Positions 1 through 9,420 of a stretch of DNA of 64,000 nt are shown in pieces. Position 1 is the first letter of the stretch. Each line of letters starts with the position of its first letter. A program made the translations under genes and the position numbers. The DNA is from CAZVEE01 sp964625525 (GTDB lineage Bacteria > Pseudomonadota > Alphaproteobacteria > JAJFIK01), in contig CAZVEE010000002.1 in NCBI GenBank assembly GCA_964625525.1, forward strand, positions 20,667 through 84,666, read 5' to 3'. The notes below the pieces were generated by a model, which was not told the DNA's origin, searched no databases, and saw only the letters and a program-made list of their open reading frames with translations.

Positions 1-51
1 CGCGGGTAAGCGCCAGCCCGCGAGGGTTGTGTCGGAACAGGGGTCGCGATC

Positions 52-3000
52 ATGGCTTTGGACTTGAAGGACCTGACGGCCAGTCAGGGCTTCGTGATCA
101 ATGGTGTGCAGACGGGGAGTATTTTGGGCGTATCGCCCACCTATCTGGGCGACGTCAATGGCGACGGGTTCGATGATTTCGGCGTTCTGGCCGAACGCGC
201 CGGCAGCAATTGGCAGGGCACGGCTTATATCATCTTCGGCCGCGACGGCGATTTCGGCGCCAGCATTGATCTGAACGATTTAGGCGATGACGCGGCCCAA
301 TTCATCGGTCCTTTCGAGCGGGCGCAAGCGAACCGCATCGGCGCCGCCGGCGATCTGAACAATGATGGCTATGACGATGTGGTCATCGGCGTCAGCCGCG
401 ATGACACCTATCTGGTCAACGGCTCCATCGAGAAATATGAGGGCGCGGCCTATGTGGTCTTTGGCGGCCCGGATCTGGCCGGGACCGTGGACGTGCTGCC
501 CGCCGCCGATGGCTTCGTATTTGAAGGCAATGAACGCTCCAATATCAACACGCCCTGGAACACGGGCGAGGAGCTGGGCTACTCGGTTGGCGACCGGGGC
601 GATTTCAATGGTGACGGCATTGATGACCTGATCGTCGGGTCCAACGGCGACGACGACACCACGGGTGATGCTTTCGTCATTTATGGCCGTGCTGATGGCG
701 CCTTTGCCGCTGTGCTGAGCCCGGAGGACCTGGACGGTACCAACGGCGTGCGCTTCCGTGGTGTGGATACCAATGATGCCACCGGTGCGGCCACCACGCT
801 CGTGGACCTGAACGGCGACGGTGTGGACGACCTGGTGGTTGGCGCGCGGGCGGCCTCGGTGAATGGGCGCAATGTGTCGGGGGCAGTTTATGTGGTGTTC
901 GGCGGCCAGGATTTTTCCGGCTCGGAACAATTGGCCGAAAGTGGCGGCATCAATGACCATGCGGGCCTGACACTGGTTGGGCCGTGGGGCATGGGCGTCG
1001 GCTGGGCTGTGGATCACGCGGGCGACGTGAATGGCGACGGCATTGCCGACGTGATCGTCTCCGGCCCGGGCAGCAATGGCTTTGCCTTTCCCGGTGATCC
1101 CGGATGGAACCCGCCGGAAGCTTATGTGATCTTTGGGCGGACGGACGGCTTCCCCGACGTGATCGATCTGGAGACCCTGGACGGCAGCGATGGTTTCACC
1201 ATCGAAAACATCGGTGTCATCAGCTATCCGCATTCCTTCGTCAGTGGCGTCGGTGATTTCAACGGCGATGGTTTTGACGACCTGGTCATCGGGGCTGATG
1301 ACACCAATGGCTATAAGGGCCAGGTGACGCTGATCTACGGGCGCGGTGATTACAGCGAGACACCGGTGATCGATGCGGAGTCAGTGGACGGCACAACGGC
1401 CGGCCTGCGCCTTACCAACGATTCCACAGTCGGCGAACTGGGCAACGGCGTGAAGGGTGCCGGTGATATCAATAATGATGGGATCGCTGATCTGCTCATC
1501 GGCTCCAATTGGTCGGATATCAGCGGCCAGGATGCGGGCCAGATGTGGGGCCTCTATGGCTTTCACATTCTGGTGCCGCCGACCGCCATCACGCTGACCA
1601 GCGAGAACGTGGACGCAGGTCCGGTGACGGTGGATGTCACATTGGCGCTGACCCGGGCGGGCCTGAACCCCATTACACTGGCCTATGAGACCGTGGATGG
1701 CACCGCGCTCGCCGGCGAGGATTTCGAGGCGGTCGCGGGGACACTGACCTTTGAGCCGGGAGAACTCTCCAAGACGGTCACGCTGACGGTCATGCAAAGC
1801 CAGCTTGATGAACTGGCGGAAGGGTTTACGCTGCGCTTCTATGAGGCCCAAGGTGCAGGCTTCGGCGACAGCACCACGGCCGAGGTGGCCATTACCATCC
1901 CTGCCAGCGGCATCGTCTCTAACCAAGCACCGCTCGCGGCTGATGACGCCTTCATTCTGGATGAAGACACGGTCCTCACCGGTGATCTGTTGGCGGATAA
2001 TGGGGCCGGCGTCGATACGGACCCGGATGATGACCTGCTTTCGGTAACGTTGGTGAATGGTGCGCCCTTGGAGCCTGGCGCGCCCATCACGCTCGTCACC
2101 GGCGCAGTTGTAGTGGTTGAGGCGGACGGGACGTTCACCTATACGCCGGCGGCGGATTGGTCCGGCCTTGACACATTTATCTACACGATCTCCGATGGGG
2201 CCGGTGGCACGGCGCAAGCCACGGTGAGCATCGAAACCCTCGCGGTGAATGATGCGCCGGAGGCCGCGGATGACGCCTTCACCCTCGACGAGGACACGGT
2301 CCTGGAGGGCTCTGTCCTCGCCGACAATGGCGCTGGTGCGGATGGCGACCGGGATAGCGCCCCGGACCTGTTGACGGTCACCTTGGTGGACGGGCCTGCG
2401 AGCGGCATGCTGACCTTGAACGAGGATGGCAGCTTCCTTTACACGCCGGATCCAGACTTTGAGGGAGCCGACCGCTTCACCTATCGCCTCAGCGATGGCG
2501 AGGGCACCGATACCGCAACCGTGGACTTGACCGTTGCACCCGTGAATGACGCGCCGGACGCCGTGGATGATGTGTTCGTGATCGATCGCAATGAAACGCT
2601 GGTCGGGACTGTGCGAGCGGATAATGGCGCGGGTCCGGACCAGGATGTGGACGGGGATGCCCTGACCGTGGCCGTGGTGACGCAGCCGGCATCGGGGCTG
2701 CTGATGCTCAATGCGGGCGGCTCGTTCATTTATACGCCGGATGCCGGGTTCTCCGGTACGGACAGTTTTGTCTACAGCCTCACGGATGAGGCGGGCGCGG
2801 TCGCCACTGCCACGGTCACCGTGACTGTGGAGGGGCCGGAGGTGGCCTACGCCCTGGGCGCGGTCACGAATGAGGGTGCAGAAGGCAGTGCCCTGACCTT
2901 CACCGTCACCCGCACCGGTGACACGGATGTGGCCGGATCGGTCAGCTATGCCATTACGGGATCAGGTGATAATCCGGCGCAAGCAGATGATTTCACGAAC

Positions 3001-3693
3001 ACCGTGCTCAGCGGAACAGTGACATTCGCGGCCGGTGAGACGGAGCAGGCAATCACCGTCACGCTTGCGGATGATACTGCGCGCGAGGCGGATGAAGAAG
3101 GCTTTGCCGTCACCCTGTCCGCGCCGCAAGTGAACGGCGGCACCGGGCAGGTAACAACGGGCAGCGTCTCGGCGGTCATTCTCGACAATGATGCGCCGAC
3201 CGTTGTGGGGACGGCCTTTGCCGACCGGCTTAAAGGCACCAATGACGCGGATATCCTCGATGGCGGCGGCGGCAACGACTCCATCAAGGCGCGCGGTGGC
3301 GATGACCAAGTCATGGGCGGCGCGGGCGCGGACCGGCTCGATGGCGGCAAGGGCAATGACGTGCTGCTGGGCGGCGCCGGCGATGATCAGCTCAAGGATA
3401 AGAAGGGCGCGAACACCTTTGACGGTGGGGCCGGGATTGACAATATCCGGGGCGGCAAGGGCGCGGATATCTTCATCTTCAAGCCCGGCAACGGTGTGGA
3501 CTCCATCGCCAAATTCGGCGAGGGCGCGGACCGGATCGACCTCACGGGTTTTGAAGGGTTGACCTATGACGCGGTTCTGGACGCGGCCACGCAAGTGAAT
3601 AAAGACGCGGTCGTCAGCCTGGGCACGGACACGCTGATCCTAACCAAGACTGACTTGGCGGATCTGAGCGAAGCCGATTTCCTCTTCGCCTGA
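52..3693 (+). CDS. RTX-type secreted protein with FG-GAP, Calx-beta and cadherin-like repeats
   Basis: This encodes a 1213-residue modular extracellular protein. Residues about 30-500 hold repeated FG-GAP/integrin-alpha-like calcium loops of the form GDxNGDGxDD. A Calx-beta-like segment follows at about 515-620, then three cadherin/VCBS-like repeats (each ending in a 'DGSFxYTP...FxGxDxFxY' pattern) at about 630-930. A second Calx-beta segment lies at about 935-1045. The C-terminus carries RTX nonapeptides (GGxGxDxL, about 1060-1160). There is no N-terminal signal peptide. Together with the C-terminal RTX block this implies type I secretion, but no type I exporter lies in the window. Likely role is surface adhesion or matrix (inferred). 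The start follows an AGGGG at 40-44. Confidence 0.85.
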   Translation: MALDLKDLTASQGFVINGVQTGSILGVSPTYLGDVNGDGFDDFGVLAERAGSNWQGTAYIIFGRDGDFGASIDLNDLGDDAAQFIGPFERAQANRIGAAGDLNNDGYDDVVIGVSRDDTYLVNGSIEKYEGAAYVVFGGPDLAGTVDVLPAADGFVFEGNERSNINTPWNTGEELGYSVGDRGDFNGDGIDDLIVGSNGDDDTTGDAFVIYGRADGAFAAVLSPEDLDGTNGVRFRGVDTNDATGAATTLVDLNGDGVDDLVVGARAASVNGRNVSGAVYVVFGGQDFSGSEQLAESGGINDHAGLTLVGPWGMGVGWAVDHAGDVNGDGIADVIVSGPGSNGFAFPGDPGWNPPEAYVIFGRTDGFPDVIDLETLDGSDGFTIENIGVISYPHSFVSGVGDFNGDGFDDLVIGADDTNGYKGQVTLIYGRGDYSETPVIDAESVDGTTAGLRLTNDSTVGELGNGVKGAGDINNDGIADLLIGSNWSDISGQDAGQMWGLYGFHILVPPTAITLTSENVDAGPVTVDVTLALTRAGLNPITLAYETVDGTALAGEDFEAVAGTLTFEPGELSKTVTLTVMQSQLDELAEGFTLRFYEAQGAGFGDSTTAEVAITIPASGIVSNQAPLAADDAFILDEDTVLTGDLLADNGAGVDTDPDDDLLSVTLVNGAPLEPGAPITLVTGAVVVVEADGTFTYTPAADWSGLDTFIYTISDGAGGTAQATVSIETLAVNDAPEAADDAFTLDEDTVLEGSVLADNGAGADGDRDSAPDLLTVTLVDGPASGMLTLNEDGSFLYTPDPDFEGADRFTYRLSDGEGTDTATVDLTVAPVNDAPDAVDDVFVIDRNETLVGTVRADNGAGPDQDVDGDALTVAVVTQPASGLLMLNAGGSFIYTPDAGFSGTDSFVYSLTDEAGAVATATVTVTVEGPEVAYALGAVTNEGAEGSALTFTVTRTGDTDVAGSVSYAITGSGDNPAQADDFTNTVLSGTVTFAAGETEQAITVTLADDTAREADEEGFAVTLSAPQVNGGTGQVTTGSVSAVILDNDAPTVVGTAFADRLKGTNDADILDGGGGNDSIKARGGDDQVMGGAGADRLDGGKGNDVLLGGAGDDQLKDKKGANTFDGGAGIDNIRGGKGADIFIFKPGNGVDSIAKFGEGADRIDLTGFEGLTYDAVLDAATQVNKDAVVSLGTDTLILTKTDLADLSEADFLFA

Positions 3694-3698
3694 CGCCC

Positions 3699-4307
3699 TT
3701 AAGCGGGGCCATGCATGCGGTTGATCAGCTCGCCGATAATGAGGCTGGTCAACACGTCAAGCAGCAATAAGCCAAAACCGGTGAAGCCCTGTCCGCCAAT
3801 GGCTGTGGTGAAGACGAGCCAACGATAGTAAAGACTCAACGCCCAGATGATCAAATTAATGATCACCATGGTGCCGAGCCCGATGACCCCGGCCGCAAAC
3901 AACAGCGGCGCAGGCAGCACCATCAGGCTCAAAAACAGCGCCGACCAATTGAACGCCACCACCAGAACCGTGTAGCGGTCCTGGAACGCCAGCAGGCGCG
4001 CTATGAAGATCATCAGAAGGGGGAACATCAGCCAGTTAATGGCGTACCCCACCGTTTCCAACAGATAAAAACCCGTGCTCATCTCGCGCACCGGCAACTC
4101 GGCCGCTGCCTGGATCTGCGGCTCCAAACTGGTCAGCAGCAAGAAGACCGGCAGCGACAAGCCCAACGCCCAGAACGAGGCCCAAAACCCGTCATAGCTG
4201 GTGTCGTAATCGTGGATCGCGTCCGTGTCGTGCCCGGCGAGGCGCCAGGACACGGCAAGGCCATGACGGGCACGGGCGAGAAGGCCGGGGTCGGGCGTCT
4301 CTGTCAT
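3699..4307 (-). CDS. Polytopic membrane protein of unknown function
   Basis: This encodes a 202-residue protein with a short soluble N-terminus (about 45 residues) followed by four to five hydrophobic segments: about 48-65, 85-105, 110-130, 135-160 and 170-195. The overall shape resembles Yip1-type small membrane proteins, but no diagnostic motif was found and no function is assigned. I chose the internal ATG at 4307 over one six codons upstream because the downstream peptide begins like a normal cytoplasmic N-terminus. It ends five bases from the stop of the convergent RTX gene and lies 33 bases downstream of pheA on the same strand, so it may be the last cistron of kdsB-pheA. Confidence 0.6.
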   Translation of the reverse strand: MTETPDPGLLARARHGLAVSWRLAGHDTDAIHDYDTSYDGFWASFWALGLSLPVFLLLTSLEPQIQAAAELPVREMSTGFYLLETVGYAINWLMFPLLMIFIARLLAFQDRYTVLVVAFNWSALFLSLMVLPAPLLFAAGVIGLGTMVIINLIIWALSLYYRWLVFTTAIGGQGFTGFGLLLLDVLTSLIIGELINRMHGPA

Positions 4308-4340
4308 GGCGGTCCTCTGCCTCAAGCGAGTGGGGGCCGG

Positions 4341-5231
4341 TTACGGCGCGGGCGGACTCAGCGGCTCCTCCGCCGGTGCGGCGACACTTTGGCGAAACGG
4401 ATCGGCCGGATAGGTGCCGACAATTTTCAGATGCGTGGAAAAGAACGCCAGCTCCTCCAACGCCAATTGCACGGACCGGTCATCCGGATGGCCTTCAATA
4501 TCCGCATAGAATTGGGTCGCACGGAAGGTCCCGTCGAGCTGATAGCTCTCCAGCTTCGTCATATTGACGCCGTTGGTCGCAAACCCACCCATGGCCTTAT
4601 AAAGCGCGGCCGGCACGTTGCGCACGCGAAACAGGAAGCTGGTGATCACGGGGCTCCCGTCGCGCGGCGCCGGGGCGGGCTCGCGCGCGAACACGAGGAA
4701 GCGGGTGGTGTTGTGGGCCGCGTCCTCCACATCTTTGAGCAGGATATCAAGCCCGTAGATCTCCGCCGCCAGGGCCGAGGCAATGGCGCCGCGCGTGACG
4801 TCGCCGGCTTCCGCCACGGCGCGCGCCGCGCCCGCCGTATCGGCCGCCGCCAGAGCCTGAAGCCCGCGCCCGCGGAGCATGGTGCGGCATTGTCCAAGCG
4901 CCATGGGATGGCTCGCCGCTGAGACCAGGCGCTCCACTGTGGCGCCGCGCGGGGCCAGTAATTGATGGCGGATCGGCAGGAAGCGCTCGCCCACCGCATG
5001 AAGATTGGCGTGGGGGACCAAGTGGTGAATATCCGCCACCCGGCCCGCCACGGAATTCTCCACGGGGATCATGCCCAGCCGCGCCCGGCCCTCTTCGAGG
5101 GCCTGAAACGCGTCCTCGAATGTGGGGCAGGCGAGCGCGGTCAGATCCGGAAAGAACTGGCGGCAAGCCAGATGGGAATAAGCCCCGGGCTCGCCCTGAA
5201 AAACGATGGTGGTCTCGGGTGCGGTGCTCAT
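4341..5231 (-). CDS. pheA: Prephenate dehydratase
   Basis: This encodes a 296-residue enzyme that converts prephenate to phenylpyruvate in phenylalanine synthesis. The catalytic domain starts with FQGEPGAYSHLA and contains the signature NTTRFLVF, with its conserved Thr-Arg-Phe. A C-terminal ACT domain (about 190-275) binds phenylalanine for feedback inhibition. Its ESRP-type site appears here as KLESYQ, a form I recall from other alphaproteobacterial enzymes. Its ATG (5229-5231) overlaps the stop of kdsB in an ATGA-type junction, implying translational coupling. An open frame continues upstream, but it is only the kdsB shadow. Confidence 0.95.
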   Translation of the reverse strand: MSTAPETTIVFQGEPGAYSHLACRQFFPDLTALACPTFEDAFQALEEGRARLGMIPVENSVAGRVADIHHLVPHANLHAVGERFLPIRHQLLAPRGATVERLVSAASHPMALGQCRTMLRGRGLQALAAADTAGAARAVAEAGDVTRGAIASALAAEIYGLDILLKDVEDAAHNTTRFLVFAREPAPAPRDGSPVITSFLFRVRNVPAALYKAMGGFATNGVNMTKLESYQLDGTFRATQFYADIEGHPDDRSVQLALEELAFFSTHLKIVGTYPADPFRQSVAAPAEEPLSPPAP

Positions 5232-5977
5232 GGGCGCGCGCCCGGCGCAGACAAGCTCTTGCGGGCTTTGGCGAGATCGGCGGGGGTGTCCACGCTGACG
5301 GGGACCGCATCCACCACTGAGACGCCGATGCGCATGCCCGCTTCGAGTGCGCGCAGCTGTTCCAGCTTCTCCCGCTGTTCGAGCGGTGAGGGCGGCAGGC
5401 TCACAAAGCGATCCAGCGCCGCACGGCGAAAGGCATAAATCCCCAAATGGTGAAAGACCGGGCCCGGCCCGCTCGGCGCGGTGGCGCGGGTGAAATAGAG
5501 CGCGCGGCCCTGGGTTGCGCCGGGCGCCAAAGCGATCACCGCTTTCACGACACTGGGGTCGGCGCACTCGTCCGGATCTTCTGTCGGCACGGCCAAGGTG
5601 GCGATGTCACAGTCCTGATCGGCTGTCAGCGGCTCCAGCGCCGCGGTCACCAGCGCCGGGGGCAGGGTCGGCAGATCCCCTTGCAGATTGACGATGATAT
5701 CGTGGTGGCGCTCGGGGTCGAGCCGGTCGGCGGCTTCTTTCACCCGGTCCGAGCCCGACGGGTGCGCGGGATCGGTCATCACCGCCTCACCACCATGGGC
5801 GCGCACGACCTCGGCGATTTCTGGATCCCCGGCCGCAACTGCGACCCGGCCGGCCCCTGCCGCCACCGCCTGTTCCACCACGCGCACGATCATCGGCTTA
5901 CCGGCGATATCGGCGAGCGGTTTACCGGGCAGGCGCGTTGCCGCCATACGGGCAGGAATGAGGATCAACGCACTCAT
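5228..5977 (-). CDS. kdsB: 3-deoxy-manno-octulosonate cytidylyltransferase
   Basis: This encodes a 249-residue CMP-KDO synthetase, which activates KDO with CTP for lipopolysaccharide inner-core assembly in the cytoplasm. The N-terminal nucleotide-binding motif IPARMAATRLPGKPL, the VNLQGD metal/nucleotide motif and HLGIYAFRR are all present. Length is normal for the family. The gene leads a two- to three-gene unit with pheA, its stop overlapping the pheA start. The kdsB-pheA pair divergent to a cytochrome c gene is a common alphaproteobacterial arrangement. Confidence 0.96.
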   Translation of the reverse strand: MSALILIPARMAATRLPGKPLADIAGKPMIVRVVEQAVAAGAGRVAVAAGDPEIAEVVRAHGGEAVMTDPAHPSGSDRVKEAADRLDPERHHDIIVNLQGDLPTLPPALVTAALEPLTADQDCDIATLAVPTEDPDECADPSVVKAVIALAPGATQGRALYFTRATAPSGPGPVFHHLGIYAFRRAALDRFVSLPPSPLEQREKLEQLRALEAGMRIGVSVVDAVPVSVDTPADLAKARKSLSAPGARP

Positions 5978-6279
5978 AAGACGGATATCCTTAGGTCAAT
6001 AGGGGCGGTCCGCGCCGTGAACAGGTCTTCGGGCTTGATGGCCCCGTCGCGGTTGGATACTGGAAGGGGGCGGGCGGCTCAAGCATCAGGACCGGCAAGC
6101 AGCATCGGGACGGGACGGCAGCGCACAATGCGACGCTAACCCGCCCCTGTGAATGCTTGCCCTGGCGCAAGCGGCCCCCTAATCTCCGATCCGTCACGAA
6201 GCGATGCCTTTTGGGGCATGGCTCGGTCGTGGCGGCTTACTTCGAGAAATCGCGCCGGGCGCGCGGGGGTGATTGGCCA
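5978..6279. other. Divergent intergenic region kdsB / cytochrome c
   Basis: About 300 bases separate kdsB (minus) from the cytochrome c gene (plus), so both promoters should be here. I see no convincing sigma70 -35/-10 pair, no tRNA and no conserved small gene. An open frame continues upstream of the cytochrome ATG, but it lacks the look of a signal peptide and is probably untranslated. Confidence 0.4.
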
Positions 6280-7088
6280 ATGGATTCCTATGAGTGGAAC
6301 AAGGTTTTTGGTGCCGTCTTGGGCACGCTTCTCATTGCGTGGGGCGGCCTGCTGACCTTGAACGAGGTCCTGTTCCATGAGGACCCGCTGGAGGAGCCCG
6401 CCTATCGCCGGGATCTTTTGGTGGCGCCTGAGCCCACCTCCAGCGATGTGGAAGTCGTCGCCATCGACATTCCCGCCTTGATGGCCGAGGCGAGCGCCGC
6501 CGCTGGTGAGCGCGTCTTCGCCCGCTGTGCCGCCTGCCACAATGTGGTCCGTGACGGCGCGCACGCCGTGGGTCCGAACCTGTGGGACATTGTCGGCGCG
6601 GATATCGCGGCGAAAGACGGCTATGGGTATTCCGGTGCTCTGTCGGCCAAAGACGGCGTGTGGGATTACGAGGCGCTGTTTGCCTATCTTGAGAATCCGC
6701 GCGGCTGGGCGCCGGGCACGGCCATGAATTTCGCCGGTCTGCGCCGCGAGCGTGACCGCGCCAATATCGTCGAATATCTACGCCAGCAGGCCGATTCGCC
6801 CTATCCGCTGCCAGACGTGACGGCTGCGCCGGAACCGGCGGTGGACGATGCACCGGCCGAAGGCGAGCCGGCCGAAGGCGAGCCGGCCGNNNNNNNNNNN
6901 NNNNNNNNNNNNNNNNNNNNNNNNNNNNNNNNNNNNNNNNNNNNNNNNNNNNNNNNNNNNNNNNNNNNNNNNNNNNNNNNNNNNNNNNNCCGGCGGTGGA
7001 CGATGCACCGGCCGAAGGCGAGCCGGCCGAAGGCGAGCCGGCCGGGGGCGAGACCCTGCCGGCGGACAGCGAAACCGTCGAGGGCTAA
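6280..7088 (+). CDS. Membrane-anchored class I cytochrome c (CycM/cyt c552-like), interrupted by assembly gap
   Basis: An N-terminal membrane anchor (about residues 9-28, FGAVLGTLLIAWGGLL) precedes a cytochrome c domain with the heme motif CAACH at about 87-91 and a distal Met in PGTAMNF. It probably carries electrons between the bc1 complex and a terminal oxidase. The tail is an Ala/Pro/Glu-rich repeat built from 15-base units encoding AEGEP. A 100-N gap cuts the tail, and the frame after the gap only matches the stop at 7086-7088 if the gap length is corrected. Joining the 55 identical bases on either side restores one continuous 217-residue protein. The start is the ATG preceding the anchor. 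Confidence 0.85.
6835..7044 (+). repeat. Duplicated 55-nt segment with 15-nt subrepeats around the gap
   Basis: Two identical 55-nt copies (6835-6889 and 6990-7044) each contain consecutive 15-nt units GCCGAAGGCGAGCCG. Either the two contig ends overlap by 55 nt, or the gene has a longer AEGEP array that short reads could not span. Confidence 0.85.
6890..6989. other. Assembly gap (100 N)
   Basis: Exactly 100 unknown bases. The 55 bases before it (6835-6889) are identical to the 55 bases after it (6990-7044), so this is a contig join within or across a short tandem repeat rather than necessarily missing sequence. Confidence 0.99.
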
Positions 7089-7115
7089 GCGTCCCGCGCC
7101 CGACGCCGTGTCCTG

Positions 7116-7149
7116 GCTGATCTCAGATCCACGCTGATCTCAGATCTAC
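7116..7149 (+). repeat. 17-nt tandem duplication
   Basis: Two adjacent 17-nt units starting GCTGATCTCAGATC differ at one position. They lie between the cytochrome c stop and yejB. A 7-bp inverted repeat CTGGGGC / GCCCCAG (7150-7156 / 7172-7178) follows directly but lacks a T tract, so a terminator role is doubtful. Confidence 0.6.
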
Positions 7150-7254
7150 CTGGGGCAGTTGCCATGCTGTCGCCCCAGCGCTCTCCGAGCCTTAGACTAG
7201 AGGAAGCGATTCGCACAGGGTGCGGGTCGCGTCCCGGGGCATGTGGGGCGCTTG

Positions 7255-8334
7255 ATGGCCAATTACATTCTCAGACGGTTGATGCTGATGCTGCCGACCC
7301 TGTTCGGGGTCATGCTTGTCAGCTTCACCATCGTGCAATTCGCGCCGGGCGGGCCGGTGGAGCGGGTGATGGCCCAGCTCCAGGGCCTCGACGGCGGCGC
7401 GGATGCCCGCCTTGGCGGCTCCGGCGCCGACATGGGCAGTCCCGATCCCGGCAATTATCGCGGCGGTCAAGGCCTGGACCCGGAACTGGTCGCGGAGCTG
7501 GAAGCGCGCTTTGGGTTCGACAAACCCCCGGTCGAGCGCTTTTTCACCATGATGTGGGACTATCTGCGATTTGATTTCGGGGACAGCTATTTCCGCGATG
7601 TGAGTGTGCTGGCGCTGATCGGCGAAAAGCTGCCGGTGTCTATCTCGCTCGGCCTCTGGACCACCTTGATCATTTATCTCGTGTCGATCCCGTTGGGCAT
7701 CGCCAAAGCCGTGCGCGCCGGCCAGCCTTTTGACGTGTGGACCAGCGCGGCCATCGTGATCGCCTATGCCATTCCGGGTTTTTTGTTTGCGGTGCTGCTG
7801 ATCGTGCTGTTTGCGGGCGGGACTTACTTCGATCTCTTCCCCTTGCGCGGGCTGGCCTCTGACAATTGGGAGGACCTGTCCTGGCCCGCGCGCATTGCGG
7901 ATTACCTGTGGCATTTGGCGCTGCCGCTCCTATCGCTGGTGATCAGTGGCTTTGCCACCATCACCCTGCTGACAAAGAACTCCTTCTTGGACGAGATCAC
8001 CAAGCAATATGTGGTCACCGCCCGTGCCAAGGGGCTGGCGGAAAATCGGGTGCTGTACGGGCACGTGTTCCGCAATGCCATGCTCATCGTCATCTCCGGC
8101 TTTCCGGGCGCGTTCCTGTCCGTGTTCTTCACGGGGGCACTGCTTATTGAGACGATTTTCAGCCTGGACGGGCTGGGGCTGCTGGCCTTTGAGTCCATCG
8201 TCAATCGCGACTATGCGGTGGTCTTCGCCACGCTCTACATCTTCTCGCTGCTGGGCATGCTGGTGACTTTGCTCAGTGACCTAACCTATATGTGGGTCGA
8301 TCCGCGGATCGACTTCGAAGGGCGGGGGACCTGA
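7255..8334 (+). CDS. yejB: Oligopeptide / microcin C-type ABC permease
   Basis: This encodes a 359-residue inner-membrane permease of the binding-protein-dependent family. It begins with YILRRLMLMLPTLFGVM and the characteristic FAPGGPVE segment, has a periplasmic loop of about 70 residues, then five more hydrophobic segments and the EAA-type loop around TARAKGLAENRV. It matches YejB of the YejABEF peptide/microcin C importer from memory. A GTG four codons upstream (7243) is an alternative start. I prefer the ATG at 7255 because it gives the usual short N-terminus. It forms a tight operon with yejE and yejF. No yejA binding-protein gene lies upstream. Confidence 0.88.
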   Translation: MANYILRRLMLMLPTLFGVMLVSFTIVQFAPGGPVERVMAQLQGLDGGADARLGGSGADMGSPDPGNYRGGQGLDPELVAELEARFGFDKPPVERFFTMMWDYLRFDFGDSYFRDVSVLALIGEKLPVSISLGLWTTLIIYLVSIPLGIAKAVRAGQPFDVWTSAAIVIAYAIPGFLFAVLLIVLFAGGTYFDLFPLRGLASDNWEDLSWPARIADYLWHLALPLLSLVISGFATITLLTKNSFLDEITKQYVVTARAKGLAENRVLYGHVFRNAMLIVISGFPGAFLSVFFTGALLIETIFSLDGLGLLAFESIVNRDYAVVFATLYIFSLLGMLVTLLSDLTYMWVDPRIDFEGRGT

Positions 8335-8337
8335 GCC

Positions 8338-9420
8338 ATGGCGATTTCCCTGGGCCGTTTGTTAACGGAAGGGCCGCGCATCGAGCTGTCGCCGATGAAC
8401 CGGCGGCGGTTGGCGAATTTCAATGCCAATCGCCGCGGGGTGTGGAGCCTGCGCATTTTCCTGGCACTGGTGTTGCTGAGCCTGGGTGCTGAGCTGATCG
8501 CCAATGACAGGCCGCTCTTGGTATCGCATCAGGGCGCTCTGCTGGCCCCGGTCTTGGTGGAGTATCCAGAGACCCGTTTCGGGGGCCAGTTTGTGACGCC
8601 GGCGGATTATCACGATCCCTATGTCCAGGCGCTGATCCGCGAGGGCGGGGGCTGGATGCTCTGGCCGCTGGTGCCCTTCAGCTATGACACCATCGTGCGC
8701 GGTAAAACAGTGCCCGCACCCGCCCCGCCCGACGCGGTGAACTGGCTGGGCACGGACGATCACCAGCGTGACGTGCTGGCCCGGGTCATATACGGGTTTC
8801 GCACCTCTGTGGTCTTTGCCCTGGTGCTGACCGTGCTGTCGTCGGTCATCGGGGTGGCGGCGGGGGCTGTGCAGGGCTATTTCGGTGGCTGGACGGACTT
8901 GGTCTTTCAGCGGGTGATTGAGATCTGGAGCGCGATCCCGGCGCTTTATGTGCTGATCATTCTGGCGGCCGTGATTCAGCCGGGCTTCTGGGTGCTCTTG
9001 GGTGCGTTGCTCTTGTTCAGTTGGGTGGCGCTTGTGGGGGTGGTGCGGGCCGAGTTTCTGCGCGGCCGCAATTTCGAATATGTGCGCGCCGCCCGCGCGC
9101 TGGGCGTGCCGGATACCACCATCATGCGCCGGCATATCCTGCCCAATGCCATGGTCGCGACCCTGACCTTTCTGCCCTTCCTGTTGAGCGGCGCGATCAC
9201 CACCCTGTCCTCGCTCGACTTTCTGGGCTTCGGTCTGCCGCCGGGCGAGGCCTCGCTCGGGGAACTCGCGCGCCAGGGCAAAAACAATCTTCAGGCGCCT
9301 TGGCTCGGGCTAACGGCCTTTGTGGTGCTGGCGAGCATGCTGGGTTTGCTTGTCTTCATCGGCGAGGCAGCGCGTGATGCTTTTGACCCGCGCAAGACCG
9401 ATGCCGGGGGGCGGGGATGA
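8338..9420 (+). CDS. yejE: Oligopeptide / microcin C-type ABC permease
   Basis: This encodes a 360-residue partner permease of YejB. The N-terminus has the YejE-typical LSPMNRRRLANFNANRRG and a first transmembrane segment ending in AELIANDRPLLV. A long periplasmic region follows, then NWLGTDDHQRDVLARVIYG and the permease domain with an EAA-like loop ARALGVPDTTIMRRHILPN. It starts three bases after yejB and its stop overlaps the yejF start (ATGA, 9417-9420), so the three genes are almost certainly cotranscribed. Confidence 0.9.
   Translation: MAISLGRLLTEGPRIELSPMNRRRLANFNANRRGVWSLRIFLALVLLSLGAELIANDRPLLVSHQGALLAPVLVEYPETRFGGQFVTPADYHDPYVQALIREGGGWMLWPLVPFSYDTIVRGKTVPAPAPPDAVNWLGTDDHQRDVLARVIYGFRTSVVFALVLTVLSSVIGVAAGAVQGYFGGWTDLVFQRVIEIWSAIPALYVLIILAAVIQPGFWVLLGALLLFSWVALVGVVRAEFLRGRNFEYVRAARALGVPDTTIMRRHILPNAMVATLTFLPFLLSGAITTLSSLDFLGFGLPPGEASLGELARQGKNNLQAPWLGLTAFVVLASMLGLLVFIGEAARDAFDPRKTDAGGRG

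Noticed and set aside
280..1233. A 317-codon open frame antisense to the FG-GAP region
   Set aside because: It mirrors the repeated GDxNGDG codons and shows no independent protein features.
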